DNA of 64,000 bases from Circinella umbellata (taxonomy: Eukaryota > Mucoromycota > Mucoromycetes > Mucorales > Lichtheimiaceae), in contig JAIWNF010000010.1 of assembly GCA_025093555.1 (NCBI GenBank), forward strand, positions 558,001-622,000, written 5' to 3'. The translations under genes were made by a program, and so were the position numbers. Shown here one piece after another: positions 25,149 through 37,671 of this stretch. The notes beneath the pieces are model-generated. The model did not search any database. It had not been told where the DNA came from and was given only the letters and a program-made list of their open reading frames with translations. The stretch's first letter is position 1. Each line of letters begins with the position of its first letter.

Positions 25149-25489
25149 ATAAAAGTACTGGTAAAGCTTTTAATGAAACCAAGAACAAAATATTCTGTAA
25201 AGATAAAGCCGAAGCATGTTTGAATCGTTTGCGTGAATATGAAATAGTTGAAAATCAAACAAGAGATAGTATTTCAAGTCAAGTTACTAATGTTCTAGAA
25301 GGAGATAATGAAGTGAAATATATCTTTGATTTACCAAACAATTCATCTTTTTCTGTCACGCAGCATCACCTCTTGCTTGAATTTATCGTTGATCATTACA
25401 AAGAGCTTTCTGTTTATCTTTTTTCTAGTCGATCAGCAACAGTAAGAATTGGAAAAGGATCAATTGTTGTCGCTCTTGTCGTAGCCTAA
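25149..25489 (+). other. Unrecognised open frame, possible gene fragment
   Basis: A frame of about 110 codons reads STGKAFNETKNKIFCKDKAE, then CLNRLREYEIVENQT, then NNSSFSVTQHHLLLEFIVDHY. It has ordinary residue composition, unlike the low-complexity frames nearby, and no ATG near its start. A second frame just upstream (KEDWLKKAIDNTTYC at about 25091) could be its continuation across a frameshift. I do not recognise the family. It could be a relic linked to the adjacent broken nuclease gene. Confidence 0.3.
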
Positions 25490-26724
25490 AAACAATGTCA
25501 TTATCATTTCCTTTTTTGGAATCTTGTCACACTACACATTATAATTATGAGTCAACTTCCTGTTGCCATTCTAGTAATCATCATAGTATATACTTTACTT
25601 CAATGACTCACATTTTATACCTCTTCTTGTAATTACCTGTCATCCACATTATATACGTTATTATCATTATTAGAAAACATACAATTAGTCCTTGCTCATC
25701 AAATAATAAAGCGGTATCTTTTAAATTATATTTGTTATCCTTTATTATCATTTGTTATATTCTATAACTGTTGGCTAAGGTATTGATCCACCCAATTTAT
25801 TACGACACTCTATTTCACCATATCCCAAAGTGACAAGATAAAGGCTGGTATTTTGTATATAAAAAAATCAGTTTACATACGTAGCGCTGACACAATGTAC
25901 ATTTTTATATTAATATGTATAGGTACAAAAAGTCTTATTCCTTTGTGTTCATTCAAACATTGATACTTGCAATTAAAAATAATCGTAGCTTCAATGGTAT
26001 AATAGTGCTAAAAATTTTCAAATATTATACATATTATTATATGTTATCGCTTAGAATACAGTATACTATCGGTAGCTTGGGCTTCTCAAAGCTATAGATC
26101 AGTTATCTGGTCTAACAATGGTATTATATATTTATCGTTCGCATCAATTACTAACTCTTTAATGACATTTATATATATAACAATAAAAAGTATATATCTC
26201 GAACGGTTAAGTCGTGATTTGAGTCACCCAATAGTTGGCCATAAATTTTCCCTTTTCAATTCAAACCCTACAACTTAAGGTTCTATTCTAGGCAGGAAGA
26301 CTTTTTTTACATTTTGATTTATTTTTACTACCGAACGGTCTACTAGGACCACATTTCTCTGGCGAAGACACATCGTCGTTATCCATATTATAACAAGAGG
26401 AAAAACATGTGTTGTGTAAAAAAAAGAAAATTCCATACGCGCATAAACGATCTTAGTACATTAAGCTTAGGTCGCACATAGCCGTTAAGTCGGGATTTTA
26501 TTGGCTGAAGCTGTTGCTTAACTTGTAAAATGATTGGCGCCAGGTACTTTAACACCGTCCACACGATTTTTCCAAAGTCACATCATTTCACCTTGTTTAA
26601 AAAAACCCAGCCATCAAAAAAACCATTGAAATTGGGGGATATAAAGTAACTCAACCCCTTTCAACTTGCTTTTTTTTTTTTTAAATAAACTCAACCACAC
26701 TACCCGAAAAAAAAAAAGAAGAAA
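25490..26724. other. Intergenic, HIS4 upstream region
   Basis: 1.2 kb of AT-rich DNA without a convincing gene. It holds a Gcn4-type TGAGTCA site (listed separately) and a T/A-rich leader immediately before HIS4. Confidence 0.6.
26220..26226. promoter_or_regulatory. Possible Gcn4/CPC1-type site (TGAGTCA) upstream of HIS4
   Basis: A perfect TGA-G-TCA palindromic core lies about 500 bases before the HIS4 start. Fungal HIS4 genes are classic targets of general amino acid control through this motif. A 7-base match can arise by chance, so the role is inference. Confidence 0.35.
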
Positions 26725-29537
26725 ATGTTCATTCCGTCACTTGATGTCACGGATCCTTCACAATCCGCACTTAAAACGACTATTGGATACTTGGGTTCTG
26801 TTATTCTCGAAAATGTCAATATCGATTCAATCAAGTCTTTAATTCAAGAAACAGGCTCCACTTTATACTGGGCTAAAGCTGACAATGTTGACCAAGCTGT
26901 TCAATTATGGGACGCCGGTGTCTACAAGGTTATCTTTTCCGTTGATACCTATTCCACTGCTATTGCCAATAACGATTTGAACGGTATTCCAGAAGAACGT
27001 ATTGCTGTTCAAGGTTCTTTAAATAGTCTTTCGCACCTTACTCAACAACAACAACCTTCCTCATTCATTCTCGAAGCTCCCGTTGGTGATGCACTTACAA
27101 CTGAAGCCGTACATCAATTTGCCAAAACTGTTCGTGGACAATTACTTGCTGAAGGGGGTGAACGTCGTGTTATTGTTAATGGTGGTAGTGATAGTCTTGT
27201 GACTTTGGATGCTATTGCCAAATTAAATGTTGTCAATTTGGATGTTGTTGTTTCCGCTGCCCATTTGACTGCTCAAGAAGAAGAACAAGGCAAAATTAAT
27301 GTTGGACAAGCTTATTTGGCAAGTGCAAAGACAGATCGTGCTGATGGATTGTTTACTACTATGGTGGTGGATGAACGTAATACTGCTTTAGGATTGGTTT
27401 ATTCAAGTGTTAAGAGTGTGGCCGAATCTTTGAAAACAGGTCAAGGTGTTTATCAAAGCCGTAATCGGGGACTTTGGTATAAGGGTGCTACTTCAGGTGC
27501 TACTCAATCTTTAGTTCGTATTGATTATGATTGTGATGGTGATGCTTTACGTTTTATTGTTAAACAACATGGTGCTGGTAAGTTACATTTATATAAAATG
27601 TTGAAAGAGTGGGGGTACAAGTAAAAAAAAAAAAGGTGAATTGTGAATCATAAAGGAACAATAGTATTATCTTTTACTAACATAAGCAATATAACTTATT
27701 TATCATCACAAAAGGTTTCTGTCATCTTAATACCCGTACATGTTTCGGCGCTGATATTGGTTTGGGTGCCTTACAAACTACTTTACAAAGCCGAAAGGAA
27801 AATGCTCCTGCTGGTTCATATACCGCTCGCTTGTTTAATGATGCCAAACTTTTACGTGCCAAGATTATGGAAGAAGCTGAAGAATTATGTGACGCTACTG
27901 AAAAAGATGAAGTTGCATGGGAAGCTGCTGATTTGATTTATTTCGCATTGACAAAATGTGTCAGCTCTGGTGTCTCATTGGAAGATATTGAAAAGAATTT
28001 GGATAAAAAAGCACGTAAAGTCACACGTCGTCCTGGTAACGCCAAACCAAAGTGGTCTGAACAATCTGAAAAGAAAGAAGAAGAACCTAAGAAGGTTGCT
28101 GTTCAAGAGGAAGAACAACCAAAGAAGGAAGAAGGTCGTATTGAAATGATGACTTACGATATCAATGATATTTCTGCTGAAAAGCGTGCCGAACTTTTAC
28201 TTCGACCTATCATTGACTCATCTGAAATTATTAATCGTGTCACTCCTATTATGAAGGATGTTCGTGAACGTGGTGATGCTGCATTAGTTGACTTGACTGC
28301 CAAATTCGATCGTGTTCAACTCGATTGTCCCACATTGAAGGCTCCATTTGATGAAAAATTGATGCAATTGGATCCAGAAACCAAGGTTGCTATTGATCAA
28401 GCTTATGATAACATTTTCAAATTCCATGACGCACAAATGGATCGTGACACTTTAACTGTAGAAACCATGCCAGGTGTTGTTTGTACCCGTTTCGCACGAC
28501 CTATTGAACGTGTAGGTCTTTATGTCCCAGGTGGTACTGCTGTACTTCCATCTACTACACTCATGTTGGGTATTCCTGCTAAGGTCGCTGGATGTTCTGA
28601 AATTGTTATTGCTACACCTCCACGTCCTGATGGTTCTGTTGTTCCTGAAGTTCTATATGTTGCTCACAAGGTCGGCGCTTCCCATGTCCTTTTGGCTGGT
28701 GGTGCTCAAGCTGTTGCTGCCATGGCTTATGGTACTCAAACTGTTCCTAAAGTTGATAAGATCTGTGGTCCCGGTAATCAATATGTCACTGCTGCCAAAA
28801 TGGTAGCACAAAATGACACTTCTTGTTTGGTTTCCATTGACATGCCTGCTGGTCCCTCCGAAGTCTTGGTAATTGCTGATAAGACCAGTAACCCTGCTTA
28901 TACTGCTTCTGATTTATTATCACAAGCTGAGCATGGTGTTGATTCTCAAGTCGTTCTTGTTGCTGTTGATTTATCCGATGATGAATTACAAGCTATCGAA
29001 GATCAAGTTCATATTCAAGCAACTCGTTTACCACGTGTAGATATTGTTCGTCAAAGTATTCCCAAGTCATATACTCTTAAGGTCAAGACACTGGATGAAG
29101 CTGTTTCATTCTCGAATGATTATGCACCTGAACATTTGATTTTGCACAATGATCAGCCTGAAGATTTGTTGCCCAAGATTATGCACGCTGGTAGTGTGTT
29201 TGTTGGCCCATATTCTCCTGAAAGGTAAGACAAAAATTTGCTAAATTGTTCCATTTTTTTCAGTTTACTAATTAAAACAAAATGATGATTTTATTCTTTT
29301 ACTTTTAGTTGTGGCGATTATGCTTCTGGTACTAACCACACACTTCCCACTTATGGTTATTCCCGTATGTATTCTGGTGTAAACACTTTAACTTTTGTGA
29401 AGCATATCACATCTCAACACTTGACAGCTGATGGTTTGAATCGTTTGGGTGATACTGTTATGCGATTAGCTGAAATTGAAGGTTTAGAAGCTCATAGAAA
29501 TGCAGTAGCTATTCGTGTTGCTGATATTAGAAAGTAA
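26725..29537 (+). CDS. HIS4: Trifunctional histidine biosynthesis protein His4
   Basis: Three exons (26725-27577, 27715-29224, 29309-29537) join in frame into 863 residues. The order is: an N-terminal fungal region; phosphoribosyl-AMP cyclohydrolase ([19 protein letters not shown], then [11 protein letters not shown] across the first intron); phosphoribosyl-ATP pyrophosphatase ([20 protein letters not shown], then [15 protein letters not shown]); a Lys/Glu-rich linker; and histidinol dehydrogenase ([62 protein letters not shown]). It carries out steps 2, 3 and 10 of histidine synthesis, as in yeast. The length suits fungal His4. Confidence 0.97.
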
Positions 29538-30339
29538 AAAAAAACAAACAGATCTTTTACTTTTTTCATATTTTACCTCTTTTTCAATATTTCAAACCTG
29601 CTACATTTTTCATCTTTTGTTCATTATCTTTTTTTTTGTCAATTACTTTCCCTTTTATCATGATAAAGTAACTTTTTTTTGCTCTTCCCCTCACCCCAAT
29701 TTCCTAAAGTTAACTTTTTTACAAAATGCACGTTCAATCATTTCTCCTCTTTTTACTTTCTTTGTATACTTTGTTTTTTTATTAATATCATTATTAGAAT
29801 TTATGTGATTTCTTTTTTATGTTAAAAAAAAGCAACAAAAGAATAAAGAAGTATTTTAATCACAGACTTTGTCTTGACAACGGCAGTATCCTTTTTTTCC
29901 TTCGGTTTCTTCAAAGAAAAATAAGTTAAATGCCTTTAACAGAAATTTTAAGTTGACATTTATTTTGAAAAACTGACGTTAACTGTTGCCCCACTAAATA
30001 TGATGTATTTATTTCATTTCAGTAGGGAATAATAAAAATGGGAGACGTAGACAAAGAGGATGACTTTTAATGACTAGCCATCTCCGTATTTAAAAGATGG
30101 CTTAATTATTACCAATGTACGTATATACGTAATCAAACAAGTATCATATGATATCCTTTTTTTTAGATGTCTTTTCAAAGAATTTCAAACATGATTTATG
30201 GATATATCAGCAATCAACTCGAATCAAACTCTAATTGAGTTGTCTTATGCACCCATCAATATTGTTACTGATTGGTGATACCTCGATCCAATATAAATAG
30301 TTATCCATAACTAAAGAAAAGTTACATTTTCAAGAGAGA
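29538..30339. other. Intergenic, HIS4 3' flank
   Basis: Pyrimidine-rich 3' flank followed by AT-rich DNA. No gene recognised. Confidence 0.5.
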
Positions 30340-30990
30340 TCACAAAGAGATGTCACCAATGCGACCCTCGATCTCCCTCGAAAAATCACTGACCTTGGTA
30401 GAAACTCTCAATTTCGCCCCGGGACAAAATCGATTGTTCCTTAAGTACTATCAGTGGGCACGGAAGCAATCTCGATAGCACTTGTTGCCTCGCTACCTAT
30501 AACGCACTAAACGGCCATCATCAGCACTCGGTATTTACAAGGCAGAAAAGTAGTGGCCGGGTTCGGGAACGTCAGTTTTTCCACACCAAGCAAGGTCGAT
30601 CCGTTCCCTAAGTAACTATCAGTGGGCACAAAAGCAATATCGATAGCACTTTTTACCTCGCTAACCTATAACGCACTAAGTGGGCATCCAAAGTACTCGG
30701 TCGAAAGGCCAAAAACCAAAAGTTCTCTGGGTAATCGTCCCAGTCGAGCTTGCCAGAACTTTATACCGGACAGGCAGCACGTATCCTCCCCGACGGGTCT
30801 ACAATCCAACTTTGGCCCAAAGGCGTGAAACAATAATACTAATTTTTAATAATACCACTTACCTTTAAGAACTTTAGCGAAGAGGCGATAAAGCACCCAC
30901 TTGCTAGACCCACAATCCAACTCTGGCCCAAAGGCCTGTGTAGTATGGTAATATAAATATGTTTTATAATAACACCACGTACCTTCTGTC
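30340..30990. repeat. GC-richer island with two internal direct duplications
   Basis: Within AT-rich DNA this 650-base block is much richer in GC. A unit of about 104 bases at 30430-30532 recurs at 30597-30701; both contain ACTATCAGTGGGCAC, GATAGCACTT and CCTATAACGCACTAA. A second unit around 30795-30870 recurs at 30906-30985, sharing ACAATCCAACT and GGCCCAAAGGC. Frames here are short and not conserved between copies, so it does not look coding. It may be part of a non-autonomous transposon or an untranslated RNA. Confidence 0.6.
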
Positions 30991-33277
30991 CCACACCCAA
31001 CCCAACCTCCCAGCCATTCCATTTAAGCTATATATAAATACTGTATAAAGAAAAGTGATTAGTAATTAGCTTGATACATACAACTCTTTCTGTCACACAC
31101 ACACACTCTCTCTCTCTCACACACATACATTTGTCCCCATTTACGTGCACACACATAGGTATGAACACAACAACTCACTATGTACCGTTATATGTCGCTA
31201 TATTGTTTCAAAGTACACTGATTCAGTAACGATCAATCAGCGGGATTTCCATAAATATTTTGACAGAAAATGGAGTTAGGAAACAACAATGCCAAGACAA
31301 ATTATGACTTGAAAAAAAGAGTACTTTGTCACTATAGTATAATAATATTAAAAATGAGTTGATTAGAGTAGTAATATTAGCCAGATAATTAAGGGAGAAG
31401 GAAAAAGACGTTGTCAAGGAAAAGAAGTAAAGAAATAAAACTTTATTTTGTTACCATATGTAGACGCCATAAAAATAAATCCGCGTTCTTCATTTCTAAA
31501 TAATAATAAAAAAAGAGATTGATCAGCACGAGAAAATTTGAATGAGTAAAAAATAATGGAAAAGGAGCATGGGGGACATGAAGCAAAAAAAAGAAGAGGC
31601 GGCCAAACGAATTGTCAAAAGATATAAAACTAAAAGGAAAAGAGAGTGCAATAGGATGTTCCTTTTTTTTGCATAAAGTTGGGTCTGAAAAGCGTATTAC
31701 CCAATAAGAAGTTCCCGTAAAACTTCTCTTTATAGGTACACACTGTCAAATTCATAAATGGGATTATTTCCATGTATTTTGTATAAATCATTAATAAAAT
31801 AAGTAGTAGAATTAGTTATTTGAAATTGAAAAAAAGCTTAACATTAGTAGGTTTACTTGATTAAAATCAAAGGTTTGATCTTAGGGTATTGTCTAATTGC
31901 ATGTTTTTAAGAGATCTACTATATAGTTAACTAAAAAAAAAAATTCAAAAGTGTCAAAATTGATGTTACAAACAATAGTAACCAAGAGTAGCCGGCATCA
32001 AAAATAATCGCTGTTATCATAGCAGTTATGTAGATTAAGTTTTAAAAAAGACCTAAATAATGTTTAAATAGGTCACCGACATATTCAAAGGTTTTTAATA
32101 ACCAAAGGTTTTTTTAACCCACAATACCTGTGAAGGAGGCCCGTGCTTATGGCGATAATCTTAGTGACTGAGAATGAATATAGCTTAATGCACATTCCAC
32201 AACATTATTCAAATGATTACCGGTTACTATAAACGTTTCGATGTTGCGAAGTGAATAATTTGTATTATCTGGCTTTTTAGTTTTTCTTTTTTTTTGGTAA
32301 CTGAAATTAGTGTGTGAAAACTCTGCAAACTACTTTCAGATCGATCGGTTATGATATTGACAATAAAAAATTTGGGGTGTCGTACCTGATCACTTTTTTT
32401 TGAGTAATTGGTCAAACATGGGCTCAACTTTGAGTTATTATACGCAGTAGTTCTCTTTTTTTCTTTAATGAACTTTAGAATAAGGTAACTTCTCTGATGC
32501 GTTAGTAGTACGAATTTTATTGATATGATGGTCTGTAAGTAGTAACAGAAAAATGAAAACAAATGGTTCCAGAAAAAAAGTAATTTATAATAAGTAACTT
32601 GTGGAAAAAATATTAAGATTAGAGAAATGGATTAAATTATAACCAGTAGGGTATTTAATTCCAATTATAGGAACGGAGAGAAATAGAAGAACTTGAGCTA
32701 AAATATAATTTTTTTACATAGCTGAAGATTTGTTTAAGAAAAGTGCCTTATTGACCATGAAGAGTAAGCTGAGCAATTGGACAACTGACCCATTTTTTGT
32801 ACACAAATTTCCATATTGGAACTAAAAAAGTAATAAAATGTAGCCAAAGAGCTTAATTATATCCTTTGCTGTCTGTTTATCGTATTATATCCAATCCATA
32901 ACATTTAGTAGCTTGTGCTTGTAACAATTACTTGCAAGTGTCTCAGAAGTTACTTATACGTGCAACGCTTCACTTCTTTGATCTTCAAACTAAAATTACA
33001 GTGTTTAAGAAGCAAACTTTGAATAATTGAAAAATAGAGCAACACTATAGCAGTCCGCTGAATATGATCCATTGATCAAGAAACGTGACACATTATTGAA
33101 TAAGTGAAAGTATAACAATAGAATATAATACTTTAATATAATATAATATCACATACAGAGGTAGTACAGTTACAAGTTATAGTTAATAAGTAGTAAATAG
33201 TAAGAGTGATTTGAGGTGAATAGATTCAAATTACGGGCAGGGAGAGAGGGGAAAAAGAAAAGAATATAATTCTATCT
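30991..33277. other. Intergenic, no gene seen
   Basis: AT-rich DNA with a CA/CT microsatellite near 31096-31128 and one copy of a dispersed repeat (32195-32470). No reading frame is convincing. Confidence 0.55.
32195..32470 (+). repeat. Dispersed repeat, copy 1 (downstream of the protease gene)
   Basis: It matches 36318-36590 in the same orientation. Shared blocks are an ACAACATTA-TTC/ATC-GAATGA start, GTGTGTGAAAA versus GCGTGTGAAAA followed by CTGCAAA, AGATCGATCG, and AATTGGTCAAACATG versus AATTAGTCAAACATG. Identity is moderate with many indels, so this is an old repeat. Confidence 0.5.
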
Positions 33278-34893
33278 TTATTGTTCGGTTTTTTGTTGAC
33301 CGTTGAAAAGAAGTTGGTTGGGTGTGGCCGAATCGGGAATTGCACCAATCTTATCATTGGTAGTAATCTCGGCGACTGCACTGTAAAGATCCTTTGGTGC
33401 GACACCTTCTCCCAAACCAGGAAGCAACAAAGCAGCGACACCAGCTACATGGGGAGAAGCCATGGATGTACCAGACATAGTTTCTTCGGTATCCTTTCCA
33501 CCAATGTATGCGCTGGTAATATCTCTACCAGGAGCCAAGATATTAACACAGCTACCGTAGCAACTGAAATCGTCGAGTGTGTCTTCCTTATTAACGGAAC
33601 CAACAGTGAAGACATTTTCGTTACCAGCAGGAACCATTTCACATGCGTCGGATGCATCATTACCAGCAGCAACAACAATAGGAATACCGGCTTCCACAGC
33701 AGCTGTAATAGCGTCGTTCAATGTATCTGAACCAGAGCCAGATTTGGGTGCACCAAGCGACATGTTGACGACGACAGGACGACTCTTGCCCTGTTCTTGA
33801 TTGACGACATATTCAATACCACCAATCACATCTGAGAGAGAACCTGAACCTTCGGCTGAAAGGACCTTAACACTGACAATGCTAACGTTCTTTGCAACAC
33901 CATATTCGCTGCCACCAATAATACCACTAACGTGAGTTCCGTGACCGCCACCTTCAACTGGGTCTTCATCACCGTATGCAGAATAGCCATGGCTAGCACG
34001 ACCTCCAAAATCGTTATGTTCAACGTTACAGCCATCATCAACAACATATACTGTGACACCAGAGCTAAAAATATGCAATAAAATTGATTATTAAAAAGCC
34101 AATATCTTTTTTCTCATTATGCATAAAATTCAGACAAAAGAAAGAACATACCCGCCACGTGAATCGTAAATGTAGGGTTGAGTCAAATCCAATTCGCGTT
34201 GCGAAATACGTGACAAACTCCATCCAGGGTTGGCTTGTTCAAGATATGAATCTGCACGCTTGGATTTCTATATTTTTATAATGTTAGAAAAGACAGGTAT
34301 TTTTCATTGATTGTCAACAATAGCAGTAAATAAATGATGCTTGTTATATTTACAGTGTTAGCAGGCTTTGGCAAATGGAATTGAATGACTTCATTAGGAA
34401 CAACTGTGACTACTTCAGAGAAACTCTTCAAGATCTTTTCCACAATACGATTATCTGCAAGGGAGATATCGAGAGCCTTGAAGTTACCAGCGAGATCAAA
34501 CGATTTGAGAACTCGGATGTTGCTGTTACCCATTGGATCGTTAGCTTGCTCGACCACATTGTTGGTTTCGCCTGTTTCCTCAAAAAGATCACCAAATAAT
34601 TTGGTGGTATCTTTGATAAACTTGGGGATAACTATATATTCATGTGTTGTTTGTTTGCGTGTTTAGTATATGAATAAATTATTTGATAGTAAATTAAGTA
34701 AAAAATTACTACTTTTGTACGTAGTAATTAATTATTATTTTTTATTTCTTTGTAGATCCTTACAGTCATCAACGGTGGCATCTTTATTCAATTGAACGAT
34801 AAAGTTTTGAGTTTTACGTTGTCCAGTTGGAGCGGCAGATGTAAGGGTGCTCAACACCAATACAGCGAAACAAGAAAGGGATGTAAATTTCAT
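33278..34893 (-). CDS. Secreted proteinase K-like serine protease (subtilase S8)
   Basis: Four exons (34893-34764, 34631-34354, 34267-34152, 34064-33278) give 436 residues. Residues 1-20 are a signal peptide (MKFTSLSCFAVLVLSTLTSA). An I9 inhibitor propeptide follows (QNFIVQLNKDATVDD and ALDISLADNRIVEKI). The mature enzyme begins near SWSLSRIS-type sequence (WSLSRISQREL). The catalytic Asp lies in YVVDDGCNVEHNDFGGRA, His in GGGHGTHVSGIIGG and Ser in GTSMASPHVAGVAALL. The oxyanion Asn is in VVAAGNDASDAC. All key residues are present, so it is probably an active extracellular endoprotease. It starts 121 bases from an inverted repeat in its upstream region. Confidence 0.93.
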
Positions 34894-35013
34894 TTTGAAG
34901 GGAAAGGAAAGAGTTTTTTTAAAATAGAAAAGTAAAAGTGAGTTGAGGGGAAAAGAGAAGAAAAAGAAGGGTGCTTTTATATCAATTTTACTGGCTTCAA
35001 AAACTGTTTTCTA

Positions 35014-35111
35014 TATCCATTTTTGCTTCGTGTTGTCAGGCTACTGAACTACGTAGAAAGAGAAAATTATTTTCTGATAATAAAAAAAGAAAATAATTTC
35101 AAAAATGGATA
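35014..35111. repeat. Imperfect nested inverted repeat upstream of the protease gene
   Basis: An outer pair, TATCCATTTTTG (about 35014-35025) and CAAAAATGGATA (35100-35111), encloses an inner pair, GAAAATTATTTTCT (35062-35075) and AGAAAATAATTTC (35088-35100). It could be a small MITE-like element or a promoter hairpin of the protease gene. Confidence 0.5.
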
Positions 35112-36317
35112 AAGAGGCCTGTAAAAGTATAGCTCGTAAATAATAATAATGTATAATATATATAATATATATAAGTGCTAAACCATCTATGCTATGTACG
35201 CCTTATCTCATGATCTTCTCATAACAGTAGTAATAAATATATCGTGATGTAGAACTTCGGTTTATAAAACATATAAAATTATGATCGACCTGAACACAGA
35301 CATCTTCCTTGTACTTTTCTGGTCAGTTCTCTGGAGGGGATCACGTGAATTATTAACATTTACACGGAGTATTAGATTATCGTCGCACAAGATGGAATTA
35401 TAATAAATGTTTACTACGCGTTCATCCTTCGTGAGAAGTTGATGTATATGTTAACTTTCGACCTTTAGGGTAATTGAGCTACCAAACTTTTTTCTAACGC
35501 ATTCCTCATGCGTTTTATTATCATAAAATGATATTTTTTGTCTGTATAACCTATAAGTCCTAAACATATATAGAAGTATTATTTTTCTGTACAATGTCAA
35601 TATCAAATATATATTATACATGGTTACGCAAATGCTTTTGTAGATTTAGTTGTTAAAAACGACAACTTCTCCTCCCTGCCCTACATACCTCTTCTATCAT
35701 CATGTTACAAAATTAATGCTTTTGGTTAGCTTTGTTTTGATTTAATCCTTTTTTCAACGTTTTAGTTACTAATGAAGGGGCTTGGATTTTGAAATTGACG
35801 GATCATTAAAATTTTATGTTTGAATATTCGCCATTAGAAAGTGGTATTCATCATAAAAGTACTATGGTACCAGATGTCCTTTTTTTTCTGCATTATTATG
35901 CAATAAAAAAAATGTACAAATATAATGGCGATAAAAGGGTCACCTGGATTAAACAAGAGTACAACTAATATTTATTGCATAATTAATGTTGAAACTGATG
36001 TAACAACGGAAAGAGTCTAACTATTTTGGTGGGATAGGTATAATGTATACGTATCAGTCTGAGTAGAAAAAGTATTTTTTCATGAGTGCGTATTATACCT
36101 GGCAGATTATTGATTTGTATTTTATTTAATAATATTAATATGTCATAGATCGCATAAATGGGTATTATTTGATATGTAGCAACCGAATAAAATAATTATT
36201 ACGTAGATGTTAACTAATAACAACTATGTATTTATGTTTGAAGGTAAGCAATAGGCAACGTATGTATTATCGACATGATGTTCCTGAATTGTTACCAAAA
36301 TTACCATGTACTACAAC

Positions 36318-36590
36318 ATTAATCGAATGACTACCATTCACAGCTTATTGGTATAAATGCTTTCAATGCTTTGAAGTAACTTACTTGTACTATCCGGGGT
36401 TTAGGTTTTTTTTCTTTGGTGACCGACATTGGCGTGTGAAAATCCTGCAAAATATTCTAAGATCGATCGATTATCTTTCTTTATGATAAACTTGTCATAC
36501 TGAATTTCTTTTTTTTTCTCCTTATCAATTAGTCAAACATGAATACAGCTTATTAAGTTACTATGCGCGCTGGTGTAATAGTTAGAATAA
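36318..36590 (+). repeat. Dispersed repeat, copy 2 (upstream of the protease gene)
   Basis: Partner of 32195-32470 in the same orientation. Together they bracket the protease gene at distances of about 0.8 and 1.4 kb. Confidence 0.5.
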
Positions 36591-37671
36591 TACTAATATT
36601 GGTACTACAAGTAGTCTCTGATAAGCTCAATACTAATAACCTTATGGTGGCAGAATCAAAAGAAAGAAATATAACCTGTATATTTTGTTGCTTCGCATAA
36701 GTAAACATACACACATTTTAAATATAGAAGTATATTAGCCTTTCTACTACATACAAAAAAAAACGTGCCACAGCATTTTTTTTTTACTTTAAGAGGTTCA
36801 CATTTCTACTAGAAACAAGGATTTTTACTATCGAAAACGTTTCCTTTTTCTTTAATACTTCTTATCATTAAAACAAAATGTTTAAAAAAACAGAAAAAGT
36901 TATCTTCTAATCTTCAATCTTGTCTATATTCATGACAGACAATAAACTATCATATACAGCTTTTATGAGAGAATTTAGGGAAAGTTTAAGGGTAGTAGAT
37001 GAGGAAAAGGTTTGTTGTATGACAAAAAAAATGGAAATAATAACCCTTTTTTTTTTTGTGAACCAGTTTTTGGGGTTAAAGTTATCATTGCAATTAAATT
37101 GGACGCACCAGTTTTCTTGATCTATACTGTAATTGTGATTAGTATGACTCAACATGACTTAGCATTTAAAATATTTATAAAAGTGTACGTATAGTAAAAC
37201 TTGATAATGGGAACAAGAAGGTTCGATCAAATTCTTGTTTTTTTATTCGTTTGTAATAATCTAATAATTGAGTATTTTGTAAATACTGACTAAATGATAT
37301 TCATAATTAGCTTACTGGCAAATAAAAATAAGATCAGCTAGATACTTATATATTTATTATTATTATAGAATCCTTATGCGTTTTATACTATTAAGTATCA
37401 ACAGTTATCGTAAATTTAAAACATACAGGATGGCAGAATAATAAGCTAAGTACTGTAGGATCGATGCCACGACCGAATCCCAGGATGACACAGAAAAGTT
37501 TCTAATAGGTAACATCTCTTTGAAAAGCGAAAATCGTTTCCTCTTATTCCAATTTTTTTCTTTCTTTCCAGATAAGAGAATCTATGCGTCGCATCGAGGA
37601 GTATAATCATCAGTTAAGAAACTTACTAAGCGCAAGTGGAGTAGTTCTGCTCTCGGCCGCTTGTGCATAGT

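Larger units (their letters stand above)
34894..37671. other. Intergenic, no gene seen
   Basis: AT-rich DNA between the protease gene and the first Harbinger relic. It contains an inverted repeat (35014-35111) and copy 2 of a dispersed repeat (36318-36590). Short frames at 36907-37200 have no recognisable content. Confidence 0.55.

Noticed and set aside
30340..30990. Possible tRNA or rRNA cluster because of higher GC
   Set aside because: No cloverleaf, and only a partial B-box-like GGTTCGGGAAC near 30558. The repeat structure does not fit rRNA.
33281..33730. 149-codon plus-strand frame
   Set aside because: Antisense to the last exon of the subtilase, which has all catalytic motifs.
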